Assembly: GCA_019594305.1 (NCBI GenBank)
Contig: JAFDTZ010000018.1
Coordinates: 1 to 22,415 of the forward strand
DNA from: Thermoplasmata archaeon
Lineage (GTDB): Archaea; Thermoplasmatota; Thermoplasmata; Halarchaeoplasmatales; Halarchaeoplasmataceae
DNA length: 22,415 bases
Direction of reading: 5' to 3'
How positions within the stretch are numbered: position 1 is the stretch's first letter; every line of letters begins with the position of its first letter. The notes beneath the pieces were generated by a model that had not been told where the DNA came from, searched no databases, and saw only the letters and a list, made by a program, of their open reading frames with translations. A program made the position numbers and the translations under genes. This document shows positions 1 to 7,438 of the stretch, piece after piece.

Positions 1-570
1 ACGGAAGTCAACCTAACCGCCACACCAAACGAAGGCTGGCTGTTCAGCCACTGGACCGGCGATGTTCCGGAGAACGAGTCCGATGAGTTATCCATCACAA
101 TCGTGATGGATGGCGACAAAAACATCACCGCACACTTCGATGAAATACAGTATCCGAGCATCGAGATAATCACGCCCGAATACGATAGATTATTCGACCC
201 CGGCGATGTCACAGTGGAATGGCGTGGCGAAGAAGGTACCTATCCGATCAGTCATTACGAGATACGCCTAAATGACGGCGATTGGGTCAACATCGGCACG
301 GCTACGGCCCATACATTCACAGTCACCGAGCCCGGTGATCACGTGGTCTCAGTGAGAGTATTCGACGCCGACGGTAACTCTTATGTTGACAGCACCAGGT
401 TCGCAATAGAGGAGAGTTCCTCGGGCAGCTACTGGTGGCTGATACTCCTGATGATCATTGTGGTAGTCGCCATTATATTAGTGATGAATCGAGGTAAAGG
501 TGAAGAGTCGTTCGATGAAGAGGATACCTCGGAGATCAAGGAAAACACGATTGAAGACGATAAGGTTTAG
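1..570 (+). CDS. Cell-surface protein, 3' end only (InlB-type repeat, Ig-like domain, C-terminal membrane anchor)
   Basis: The frame is open from base 1, so the gene starts upstream; 189 residues are visible. The first ~48 residues match the divergent InlB/bacterial surface repeat: 'LTATPNEGWLFSHWTGDV', then a 'MDGDKNITAHF' ending. An Ig/FN3-like beta domain follows (about residues 53-137, with 'PGDVTVEWRG' and 'GDHVVSVRVFDADGN'). A hydrophobic helix (about 143-160, 'WWLILLMIIVVVAIILVM') comes next, then a charged, acidic tail. This order places most of the protein outside the cell, tethered by a single C-terminal helix. The visible domains suggest adhesion or an S-layer-associated role, but no ligand can be read. 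The in-frame ATG at 103 lies inside the repeat and is not the true start. Confidence 0.85.
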   Translation, partial: TEVNLTATPNEGWLFSHWTGDVPENESDELSITIVMDGDKNITAHFDEIQYPSIEIITPEYDRLFDPGDVTVEWRGEEGTYPISHYEIRLNDGDWVNIGTATAHTFTVTEPGDHVVSVRVFDADGNSYVDSTRFAIEESSSGSYWWLILLMIIVVVAIILVMNRGKGEESFDEEDTSEIKENTIEDDKV

Positions 571-826
571 GATATTTTCCTAAAACCTGTGCTTCGAAGT
601 ACTGGCTCGTTGCTCTAAAGTAAATTTTACTGGTAAATAGGGAAGGAAACTTCGCTTCCTGTGGCATTCATATCTGTTCATTAGCGCAGCAAAGATAGTG
701 ACAAAAAGTGATCACTAGTACAGCGGATCACATAGCCTCTCCCTGGTGTATTGCCCTGTTATCCCCGTATTACCCCGTCGTCACGGCGAATATTTTTTAT
801 CTTACCTCTGTATCAGTGCGTTCAAG
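571..826. other. Intergenic region before the dehydrogenase operon
   Basis: This is the longest gene-free stretch in the window, 256 bases. It holds the end of the surface-protein transcript and the promoter of the next operon. A purine-rich stretch at 640-661 can fold weakly (AGGAA with TTCCT) and might be a 3' end signal. An 8-bp palindrome GTGATCAC lies at 708-715, with a second half-match GATCAC at 726-731. No convincing RNA gene or further ORF was seen. Confidence 0.5.
789..800 (+). promoter_or_regulatory. TATA box of the dehydrogenase operon
   Basis: AT-rich element AATATTTTTTAT, centred about 25 bases before position 820. A transcript starting there would reach the ATG at 827 with only a few leader bases. 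This favours 827 over the in-frame upstream codon at 746. Confidence 0.5.
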
Positions 827-2260
827 ATGGCAGAAAAACGCATCAGGGAACATCCCGTGCTGGATTTCCGGCGGCAGGATGGTTTCTTTTTCGACTTCGA
901 AGGTAACAAGGTCCTCGCGTATCCCGGGGAGACCATCGCTTCGGCACTCTATGCCCAGGGCTTGCAAAGGTTCACCGAGAGCAAGCTATTGAAAAGACCC
1001 CGGGGATTTTTCTGCGCAATAGGCAAATGCTCCTCTTGTATAATGCGTGTCAACGACGTGCCACACGTTAGAACCTGCATCACACTGGCGGAGGAGGGGA
1101 TGAATGTGGAGAGGCACGGTGCTAAACCCGAATTCCCCCGAGTATCGCTCCCATGCCCAAAGGTGAAGGAAGAAAACATCGAAGTTGCCGTCATCGGCGG
1201 AGGGCCCGCGGGTTTATCCGCCGCCATAGTGGCTGCGGAAAACGGCGCCGATGTGCATCTATTCGACGAGAACGCCAACCTGGGAGGCCAACTCGTAAAA
1301 CAAACACACCAGTTCTTCGGTCGGTACGAAGAGCACGCCGGTACCAGGGGTACTGACATAGGCAAGGACCTCGCGAATAGGGCAAAGGAAGCGGGTGTTA
1401 AAATAAACACAAATTCAACCGTACTCGGCTATTACGACCAAAACAAGATAGCCGTGGATGCGGGAGGAAGATTGGAGATATACGGGTGCGAAGGCATGGT
1501 CTACGCCACCGGTGCGGTTGAAAATTTCCTGGCATTCGAGAATAACGATCTTCCCGGTATTTACGGCGCCGGAGGAGTACAAACACTGATGAACGAGTAC
1601 GGCGTGGTACCCGGCGATAGGGTACTCATGGTGGGTGCGGGTAACGTCGGCCTGATAGTGAGCTACCAGCTCCTCCAGGCGGGTGTGAACGTCGTCGAGG
1701 TGGTGGAGGCCATGCCTACCATCGGCGGCTACCAGGTACACGCATCGAAGTTGCGCAGGGCGGGGGTGCCGATAAGTACCAGGCATACGGTAAAAAAAGC
1801 CCTGGGCCAGGAGCAGGTGGAGGGCGCGATACTCCACGAGCTGGACGATAACTGGGAACCCGTACCCGGGACGGAAAGGACCGTGGAGTGCGATATAATA
1901 TGCATAGCGGTGGGCCTTAAACCCGACAATCATTTTCTGCGGCTGGCCGGGTGCAAAATGAAATACGTCAGAGAGTTAGGGGGTATGGTACCCATGAGAA
2001 CCGAGACCCTGGAAACATCGGTAGAAGGGCTGTTCGTCGCCGGGGATTCCGCAGGTATAGAGGAGGCGACGGTGGCAATACTGGAAGGCGAGCTGGCCGG
2101 AGTAGCGGTGACCGAAAAGATAAAGGGCGTTAGCGAAAAGCTTTTAAAGGTAAAAAAACGAGCAACGGCGGGGATCGAGGAGATGAGAAAAGGACCCTAT
2201 GGTCAACGACCGCGTGAAGGGGTTAAGGCGTGTACCTTCGAAGGGAGGTGTCCCGAGTGA
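827..2260 (+). CDS. Amino-acid (proline-type) dehydrogenase complex, alpha subunit: 2Fe-2S domain fused to NAD(FAD)-dependent oxidoreductase
   Basis: A 477-residue flavoprotein. Residues ~10-100 are a 2Fe-2S ferredoxin-type domain of the HcnA/SoxA kind, with cluster cysteines C63, C68, C71 and C84. A Rossmann FAD motif GGGPAG follows at 124-129. A second nucleotide-binding motif, VGAGNVG, lies near 270. In the family this subunit receives electrons from the partner oxidase subunit and passes them to an acceptor. The gene is an HcnA-HcnB fusion and leads a four-gene overlapping operon whose order matches the alpha, ferredoxin, BFD and beta genes of thermococcal dye-linked L-proline dehydrogenase. 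The start at 827 is chosen from the TATA box; an extension to 746 would add 27 unconvincing residues. The short C-terminal tail has two cysteines. A sarcosine, opine or cyanide-forming glycine oxidase would look similar, so the substrate is inferred. Confidence 0.85.
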   Translation: MAEKRIREHPVLDFRRQDGFFFDFEGNKVLAYPGETIASALYAQGLQRFTESKLLKRPRGFFCAIGKCSSCIMRVNDVPHVRTCITLAEEGMNVERHGAKPEFPRVSLPCPKVKEENIEVAVIGGGPAGLSAAIVAAENGADVHLFDENANLGGQLVKQTHQFFGRYEEHAGTRGTDIGKDLANRAKEAGVKINTNSTVLGYYDQNKIAVDAGGRLEIYGCEGMVYATGAVENFLAFENNDLPGIYGAGGVQTLMNEYGVVPGDRVLMVGAGNVGLIVSYQLLQAGVNVVEVVEAMPTIGGYQVHASKLRRAGVPISTRHTVKKALGQEQVEGAILHELDDNWEPVPGTERTVECDIICIAVGLKPDNHFLRLAGCKMKYVRELGGMVPMRTETLETSVEGLFVAGDSAGIEEATVAILEGELAGVAVTEKIKGVSEKLLKVKKRATAGIEEMRKGPYGQRPREGVKACTFEGRCPE

Positions 2261-2733
2261 AGGGGTACGAGAGCACGGGCATCATAGACGGAAAAGACAT
2301 TTCCGGGCCGTCGGAAGAACGTCTGAAGCAGGGGCCGGTAGTGATAATAGAGTGCGTTGAGAACATACCGTGCAATCCGTGTGTAAAGGTCTGCCCGAAG
2401 GAGGCGATATCAAAAACCGGGATCACCGATCTACCGGATATCGATTACGAGAGTTGCTCGGGCTGTGCACTCTGCGTGACGGAATGCCCGGGTCTGGCCA
2501 TCTTCGTGGTGGACTGTAGTTACAACGAAACAAAGTGCCGTATAACCATCCCCTACGAGTACCTGCCCAGACCGGGTAAGGGAGACACGGTGCATGCCCT
2601 GGACAGGAAGGGCGATACCATATGCGATGCCGAGGTCGTACGGGTAAGGGAATCGGGAAAGACCCTGGGGGTAACCCTGGAGCTACCCAAAGAACTTGTC
2701 TGGGATGTAAGGGGCATGAGGGTGATAGAATGA
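2257..2733 (+). CDS. Ferredoxin-like subunit of the amino-acid dehydrogenase complex (two 4Fe-4S motifs)
   Basis: 158 residues from a GTG start that overlaps the upstream TGA (GTGA). A strong ribosome-binding site GGAGGTG lies at 2244-2250, six bases before it, which decides this start over the codon at 2230. Cysteines C33, C39, C42 and C46 (then Pro), followed by C67, C70, C73 and C77 (then Pro), form two 4Fe-4S cluster motifs. The C-terminal ~80 residues have no recognised domain but look like a small beta-rich extension. By position it corresponds to the ferredoxin-like delta/PdhF-type subunit of archaeal L-proline dehydrogenase and should carry electrons between the flavin subunits. Confidence 0.85.
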   Translation: MKGYESTGIIDGKDISGPSEERLKQGPVVIIECVENIPCNPCVKVCPKEAISKTGITDLPDIDYESCSGCALCVTECPGLAIFVVDCSYNETKCRITIPYEYLPRPGKGDTVHALDRKGDTICDAEVVRVRESGKTLGVTLELPKELVWDVRGMRVIE

Positions 2734-2996
2734 CCACCGTGGTATGCCGCTGCGAGGATATTACCGAAGAGGACATACTGGAGGCCATAAAGGACGGTTA
2801 CAGGGAGATAGAGGTGATCAAACGTCACCTCAGGCTGGGCATGGGCCCGTGCCAGGGGAAGACGTGCATCCCTATCATCGAGCGCATAGTTGCCAGGGAA
2901 ACGGGCTGCAAGACACACGAACTTGATATTCCAACAGCCCGCCCGCCTTCCAGGCAGGTATCCTTTTCATTACTGGCGGGTGATGACAATGACTGA
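2730..2996 (+). CDS. BFD-like [2Fe-2S] subunit of the amino-acid dehydrogenase complex
   Basis: 88 residues from an ATG overlapping the previous stop (ATGA). The protein begins 'MTTVVCRCEDITEEDI', and the four cluster ligands are C6, C8, C41 and C46 (CxC ... GPCQGKTC), the hallmark of the bacterioferredoxin-associated ferredoxin-like (BFD) fold. In many HcnB or SoxA proteins this domain is fused to the alpha subunit. Here it is a separate gene, as in the gamma/PdhX subunit of thermococcal proline dehydrogenase. Its 3' end overlaps the next gene by eight bases, so all four genes are probably translationally coupled. Confidence 0.85.
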   Translation: MTTVVCRCEDITEEDILEAIKDGYREIEVIKRHLRLGMGPCQGKTCIPIIERIVARETGCKTHELDIPTARPPSRQVSFSLLAGDDND

Positions 2997-4134
2997 GCGG
3001 GCGGGAGTGGTCATCATCGGCGGCGGAATCAACGGTACCGGCATAGCCTATCATCTTGCAAAGAAAGGATATACCGACGTAGTGGTTCTGGAAAAGGGGT
3101 ATCTGGGCTGCGGCGCCTCCGGCAGGAACGGGGGCGGTATAAGACAGCAGTGGAGCACTAAGGAAAATATAACCCTGGCCATGGAAAGCACCCGCATGTT
3201 CGAGAAACTACCGGACGAACTGGACACCGAGATAGAGTTCGAACAGGGTGGTTATCTCGTACTCGCATTCACCAATGAAGAGGTGGCGCAGTTCAAAAAG
3301 AACGTTAAACTTCAGAACGACTTAGGGTTGAAGTCGTCCTTCATCTCACCCGAAGAGGCCCGTGATATCGTCCCCGAGCTTAACATCGCCAAGGTAATGG
3401 CCGCGACCTTCAACGGTACCGACGGCACCATATATCCCTTCCCGGTGATCTACGGATACGCCAGGGCCGCCAGGAAGATGGGTGTCGATATACGGGAGCA
3501 CACCACCGTAACCGACATGGTCACCGAGGGCAGCACCATAAAGACGGTCAAGACCGATAAGGGCAACATAGAGGCGGACACCGTGGTCAACGCCGCAGGG
3601 GGATGGTCGGCGGGAATCGCGAAGATGGCGGGAGTGGAGCTTCCCAACCGCCCCTATCGGCACGAGATAATGGTGACGGAGCCTTTCAAACGTTTCCTTA
3701 CACCCATGGTCATATCCTTCCAACACGGCATATACTTCAGCCAAAGCAGGCACGGTAACGTTGTCGGAGGTATCGGTAACCCTCACGAGGAGCAGGGTAT
3801 CAACCAGCGCTCCTCGCTTTGGTTCATGAGGACCATGGCGAAAACACTTACCGACCTGGTACCTCGGTTCAGCGCGGTCAACATGATCCGCCAGTGGGCC
3901 GGCCTGTACGATACCACGCCGGACGCACAACCCATTCTGGGGGAGGTTCCGGAAGTCGATAGATTCTTCCAGGTCAACGGTTTCAGCGGCCACGGCTTCA
4001 TGGTCTCGCCCATGGTGGACAAGGTGACGGCGGAGCTCATACTGGGAGAAACACCATCCATGAATATCGACCGGTTAATGGTCACCCGCTTCGAGGGTAT
4101 GGACCTGGAGATGGAGTATTCGGTGGTGGGCTAG
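2989..4134 (+). CDS. Amino-acid dehydrogenase complex beta subunit (FAD-dependent, L-proline dehydrogenase/sarcosine oxidase beta family)
   Basis: 381 residues of the DAO family (D-amino-acid oxidase, glycine oxidase, sarcosine oxidase beta). The N-terminal dinucleotide motif GGGINGTG lies at residues 11-18. The 'GASGRNGGGIRQQW' segment, near residue 40, is characteristic of sarcosine oxidase beta and PDH beta. Near the C-terminus 'WAGLYDTTPDAQPILGEVP' and 'GFSGHGFMVSP' are conserved FAD and substrate-site motifs of the family. This should be the subunit that oxidises the amino-acid substrate. The ATG at 2989 is chosen because GGTGAT sits four bases upstream; an ATG at 2983 and a GTG at 2980 are alternatives. 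Proline is the most likely substrate from operon layout, but sarcosine, glycine or an opine cannot be excluded. Confidence 0.85.
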   Translation: MTERAGVVIIGGGINGTGIAYHLAKKGYTDVVVLEKGYLGCGASGRNGGGIRQQWSTKENITLAMESTRMFEKLPDELDTEIEFEQGGYLVLAFTNEEVAQFKKNVKLQNDLGLKSSFISPEEARDIVPELNIAKVMAATFNGTDGTIYPFPVIYGYARAARKMGVDIREHTTVTDMVTEGSTIKTVKTDKGNIEADTVVNAAGGWSAGIAKMAGVELPNRPYRHEIMVTEPFKRFLTPMVISFQHGIYFSQSRHGNVVGGIGNPHEEQGINQRSSLWFMRTMAKTLTDLVPRFSAVNMIRQWAGLYDTTPDAQPILGEVPEVDRFFQVNGFSGHGFMVSPMVDKVTAELILGETPSMNIDRLMVTRFEGMDLEMEYSVVG

Positions 4135-4137
4135 GAC

Positions 4138-4150
4138 AAATTTTTCTGTT
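4138..4150 (+). terminator. Possible T-rich transcription terminator after the dehydrogenase operon
   Basis: A T-rich run (AAATTTTTCTGTT) begins four bases after the beta-subunit stop. Archaeal RNA polymerase commonly terminates at such runs. No hairpin is evident. Confidence 0.35.
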
Positions 4151-4194
4151 TATCGTTCAGTATATTGAAAAGTGTAGCAATTAAGGACTTACCG

Positions 4195-4250
4195 TTTATA
4201 AATCGTACCCTTATGGGCGTTCCTAGAGCGTTAAGAAAACTTATTTAAGC
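4195..4250 (+). promoter_or_regulatory. Two TATA-like boxes upstream of purS
   Basis: A proximal box TTATTTAAGC at 4241-4250, preceded by a purine-rich BRE-like AAGAAAAC, would start transcription near 4270-4275 and give an almost leaderless purS mRNA. A second box, TTTATAAATC at 4195-4204, would give a leader of roughly 50 bases. Use of both is inferred. Confidence 0.45.
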
Positions 4251-4278
4251 TAAACTGTACATCCGCTTCCGTGGTATC

Positions 4279-4527
4279 ATGGTAGTCGCACAAGTTATCA
4301 TAGAGTTGAAGAAGGGGATAACCGACCCCGAAGGTATGAACACCAAGAAGGCACTCAACCTTCTAGGTTGGGATGTAAAGGATGTCAAATCCGGTAAGAT
4401 ATTCGAGATAGACATGGGGGATGATGTAAGCGAGGAGCAGGCGGTGGAGCAGGTCGAGGCGATGTGCAAGCGTCTCCTGGCAAACCCGGTGATCCAAACC
4501 TACGAAATACGCATGATAGAGGGTTAG
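4279..4527 (+). CDS. purS: Phosphoribosylformylglycinamidine synthase subunit PurS
   Basis: 82 residues, the usual PurS length. The family pattern is visible: 'VIIELKKGITDPEGMNTKKALNLLGW', a central 'VKSGKIFEIDM', and a final 'ANPVIQTYEI'. PurS bridges PurL and the glutaminase PurQ in the FGAM synthase complex, the fourth step of purine synthesis. Its stop codon is two bases before the purL ATG, so the two are one operon. No purQ is present in this window. Confidence 0.95.
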   Translation: MVVAQVIIELKKGITDPEGMNTKKALNLLGWDVKDVKSGKIFEIDMGDDVSEEQAVEQVEAMCKRLLANPVIQTYEIRMIEG

Positions 4528-4529
4528 AG

Positions 4530-6857
4530 ATGGAGCATTACATCAAAAGGGACGTACCCTTCGAACTTTACGACGTAAACCTTCTCGAATCCGGCGATGA
4601 GGACCTTTTGAAGATAAGCAAGGAAAGCGGAATAGGTCTCAGCCTGGACGAGATGAAGAGAGTGAAAAAATATTTTGCCGAACTTGGCAGAAACCCCACG
4701 GACATCGAGCTGGAGGCCCTGGGCCAGGCATGGTCGGAACACTGCTGTTACAAGTCGTCCAAGGTGATTCTCAAGGATACCGTTTTCAACATAGACGCAC
4801 CCCAGAATATTTATGTGATAGAAGAGGACGCCGGCGTGGTGGAGTTCGACGAAGAGCACGCCTACGTGGTGGCATTGGAGAGTCACAATCACCCGTCCGC
4901 CATAGAACCCTACGGCGGCGCCGCCACCGGCATAGGCGGTATCGTCCGAGATGTGGTCTGCATGGGCGCCCAGCCCATAGCCTTCGTGGACCCCCTCTTC
5001 TTCGGCCCCATCGATATGAAGGAAGGTGAACTTCCCAAGGGTACCAAGCATCCCCGTTACCTCTTCCACGGTGTGGTGGATGGAATAAGCGATTACGGTA
5101 ACAGGCTGGGCATACCCACGGTTGCCGGTATGGTTTACTTTGACGACAGTTATACCACCAACTGCTTGGTCAACGTAGGATGTGTCGGTATAGCCCCCAA
5201 GAGCGAGTTGATCCGCAGCCGTGTCAAGGAACCCGGAGACGTGTTCATAACAGCCGGCGGTAGGACAGGCAGGGACGGCATCCATGGAGTCACCTTCGCT
5301 TCCGACGAGCTCCACGAAGCCTCGGAAGAGGAGGACATAGGCGCCGTTCAACTGGGTGACCCAATAACCAAAGAACCTTTGATACACGCGAGCCTTGAGC
5401 TCAACCGCAAAAAACTGCTCCAGGGTATGAAGGACTTCGGAGGCGGCGGGCTTTCATGCGTGGCCGGCGAGATGGCCTTGGCCGCTGGCTACGGTGCCGA
5501 GATACAGCTGGACAAGGTACCTGTGAAGGAACCCGGGATGGCCCCCTGGGAGATATGGGTCTCGGAGAGTCAGGAGAGGATGATGTACGCTGTTAAGGAG
5601 GAGAACGTTGAACGTGTGCTGCAGATATGTAAAAAATGGGACGTGGAGGCGAGTGTTATCGGCCGGGTTATCCCCGAAAAGCGTATCAACGTGTACTACA
5701 ACGGAGTCGGGATAATGGACCTCGACCTTGAATTCCAGACCGGCGGGCCTACTTATTGTAGAGAACAAAAGATATTTTCCCGTATCGAGAATATAGAAGA
5801 AAAAATACCTGCTGAAAGGGACGATTACAGCGATGTACTTCGCGAATTACTTTCCAGAGACAACATAAGCAGCAAGGAATGGGTGATCAGGCAGTATGAC
5901 CACGAGGTCAGGGGCTGCACGGTGATAAAGCCGTTACAGGGCGTTCTCGGCAGCGAGGGCCCCGGGGATGCGGCGGTAATAAAACCCCTGGAAGATTCAT
6001 ATCGTGGGCTGGCAATAACCACTGACGTGAACCCGAGGTTGGTATACCTTGATCCGAAGAAGGGTGCCATGTCGGCCATGGACGAGGCGTTGAGGAACCT
6101 GGTGGCCGTTGGCGCCGCCCCCCACTCCATGGCGGATTGTTTGAACTTCGGCAACCCTGAAAAACCGGAGCGACTGGGTGATTTCGCCCTGGCTGCGGAA
6201 GGACTCGAGGCCGTTGCAAGACCTCTAGGCATACCCTTTGTTTCCGGTAATGTGAGTTTTTACAACGAAACCTACAAGGGCCCTGTGAAACCCACCCCGT
6301 CGTTACTCGCATGCGGCATGATCGACGATGTAAGAAAGGCCGTTACCATGGACCTCAAGGACGAAGGTAACATACTGTATCTGGTGGGTGAGACGAAGGA
6401 GGAGATGGGAGGTTCGGAATATTACCAGATGGTAGACGGTGCCAGCAAGGTAGTTCCCGACGTGGATGTTGATAGACTGAAAATAAGCGTTGACGAGATG
6501 CTGGATGCCCACGGCAGAGGTCTGATACGAAGCTGTCACGACGTATCCAATGGAGGTCTGGCCGTCGCCCTGGCGGAGATGTGTATAGCCGGGGATATGG
6601 GGGCGAAGATAACCGTTAGATCACAAATGCTGTCTGATGTCCACCTCTTCTCGGAGAGCAACACAAGATGGCTGGTGGAAGTGACGGCGGAAGATGCAGG
6701 GGAATTCGAGAAAAATTTCAGCTTTCCTCTTTGCCGTCTGGGAACCGTGGGTGGCAGCAGGTTGACCGTTAACTACAACGGAAGGGAGATAGTCGATGTC
6801 GATGTATCGGATATGAAACAGATATGGAAAAACAGTCTCGGTAGTAAAATGGTGTGA
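4530..6857 (+). CDS. purL: Phosphoribosylformylglycinamidine synthase subunit PurL
   Basis: 775 residues, slightly longer than the typical ~720-750 of small PurL. It uses ATP to convert FGAR to FGAM with ammonia delivered from PurQ. Visible signatures are the catalytic-site 'ALGQAWSEHCCYKSS' (H71), the substrate-binding 'ESHNHPSAIEPYGGAATGIGG' (~118-137), and the glycine-rich 'FGGGGLSC' near residue 305. The second half repeats the AIRS-like fold ('AMDEALRNLVAVGA', 'SCHDVSNGGLAVALAEM'). The ATG at 4530 follows the purS stop by two bases; an in-frame ATG at 4464 lies inside purS and is not preferred. The gene converges on the minus-strand gene ending at 6863, with only five bases between. Confidence 0.95.
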   Translation: MEHYIKRDVPFELYDVNLLESGDEDLLKISKESGIGLSLDEMKRVKKYFAELGRNPTDIELEALGQAWSEHCCYKSSKVILKDTVFNIDAPQNIYVIEEDAGVVEFDEEHAYVVALESHNHPSAIEPYGGAATGIGGIVRDVVCMGAQPIAFVDPLFFGPIDMKEGELPKGTKHPRYLFHGVVDGISDYGNRLGIPTVAGMVYFDDSYTTNCLVNVGCVGIAPKSELIRSRVKEPGDVFITAGGRTGRDGIHGVTFASDELHEASEEEDIGAVQLGDPITKEPLIHASLELNRKKLLQGMKDFGGGGLSCVAGEMALAAGYGAEIQLDKVPVKEPGMAPWEIWVSESQERMMYAVKEENVERVLQICKKWDVEASVIGRVIPEKRINVYYNGVGIMDLDLEFQTGGPTYCREQKIFSRIENIEEKIPAERDDYSDVLRELLSRDNISSKEWVIRQYDHEVRGCTVIKPLQGVLGSEGPGDAAVIKPLEDSYRGLAITTDVNPRLVYLDPKKGAMSAMDEALRNLVAVGAAPHSMADCLNFGNPEKPERLGDFALAAEGLEAVARPLGIPFVSGNVSFYNETYKGPVKPTPSLLACGMIDDVRKAVTMDLKDEGNILYLVGETKEEMGGSEYYQMVDGASKVVPDVDVDRLKISVDEMLDAHGRGLIRSCHDVSNGGLAVALAEMCIAGDMGAKITVRSQMLSDVHLFSESNTRWLVEVTAEDAGEFEKNFSFPLCRLGTVGGSRLTVNYNGREIVDVDVSDMKQIWKNSLGSKMV

Positions 6858-6862
6858 GACCA

Positions 6863-7396
6863 CTATTTCCACCGTATGCGGAACTCGCAGTGCGGGGACC
6901 CTTTCAACTGGCATTGCGTCTCTTCCACCGTGCCTATGGAATGTGTTATCTCGAGCATCCCCTGGAAGGCACCTTTCCAGGCGGTACACGTATAATCGTC
7001 GAATGCGGTGTCTTTCATCCTGATGACGGCACTGTTGTCGTTTATATCAATTTCCACATCGCCGAAGTTGTAAACTGCGTAATAGCTTTTGGTCGCCCTT
7101 TTCAACAGCGATTTAAAATCGGAGAATCGAACTATATAAGAGAGTACGCCCAGGTCCTTAACCGCATAGTTCGCCACCATCTCAATGTACTTGATACCTT
7201 TTTCCTTTGCTATCCGGGACTGAATCTTTTTGAATACCCCTATGTCGTACCATTTCTGTTCATCTATCTCGTTGTATACGAGACCGGTGGCATCGGTTAA
7301 ATCGTTCAATCCCTGAGTTCCCCACGTTCGTTTTACGTACTTAAAATATCCTTTGATCACGGAACCTTTTACCTGCCTATCGGAGTTCCCACTCAT
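6863..7396 (-). CDS. V4R/heme-NO-binding-like sensor domain protein
   Basis: 177 residues of a single small-molecule-sensor-like domain. The N-terminal part, 'VKGSVIKGYFKYVKRTWGTQ' followed by 'LTDATGL', resembles the start of HNOB/DUF2378-type domains. The C-terminal 'ECQLKGSPHCEFRIRW' pattern has the Cys-x5-Cys spacing and FxIxW ending of V4R domains (the actual run is E-T-Q-C...H-C-E-F). Such domains bind small hydrophobic ligands or metals and usually regulate a partner. No DNA-binding or kinase domain is attached, so any output is unknown. The gene follows the HerA-type ATPase by 42 bases but has its own TATA box. The family assignment is by pattern only and moderately sure. Confidence 0.6.
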   Translation of the reverse strand: MSGNSDRQVKGSVIKGYFKYVKRTWGTQGLNDLTDATGLVYNEIDEQKWYDIGVFKKIQSRIAKEKGIKYIEMVANYAVKDLGVLSYIVRFSDFKSLLKRATKSYYAVYNFGDVEIDINDNSAVIRMKDTAFDDYTCTAWKGAFQGMLEITHSIGTVEETQCQLKGSPHCEFRIRWK

Positions 7397-7417
7397 CTAT
7401 TCATCAATGTCCCTGAG

Positions 7418-7427
7418 GTATATATCC
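7418..7427 (-). promoter_or_regulatory. TATA box of the V4R-like gene
   Basis: On the minus strand GGATATATAC, centred about 25 bases before the ATG at 7396. It lies in the 42-base gap after the ATPase gene and predicts a leaderless transcript, so the sensor gene can be expressed independently of the ATPase. Confidence 0.5.
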
Positions 7428-7438
7428 TTTGAGTTTTC

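Noticed and set aside
746..826. N-terminal extension of the dehydrogenase alpha subunit from ATG 746
   Set aside because: The 27 extra residues do not resemble the family, and the TATA box at 789-800 lies inside the extension, so the start at 827 is preferred.
3346..3993. 215-codon minus-strand frame opposite the dehydrogenase beta subunit
   Set aside because: It is antisense to a gene with clear FAD-oxidase motifs and has no signature of its own.
4524..5387. Long open frame (287 codons) on the minus strand opposite purL
   Set aside because: It lies entirely antisense to a well-conserved PurL with clear motifs; its translation shows no recognisable domain, and no promoter or ribosome-binding site supports it.
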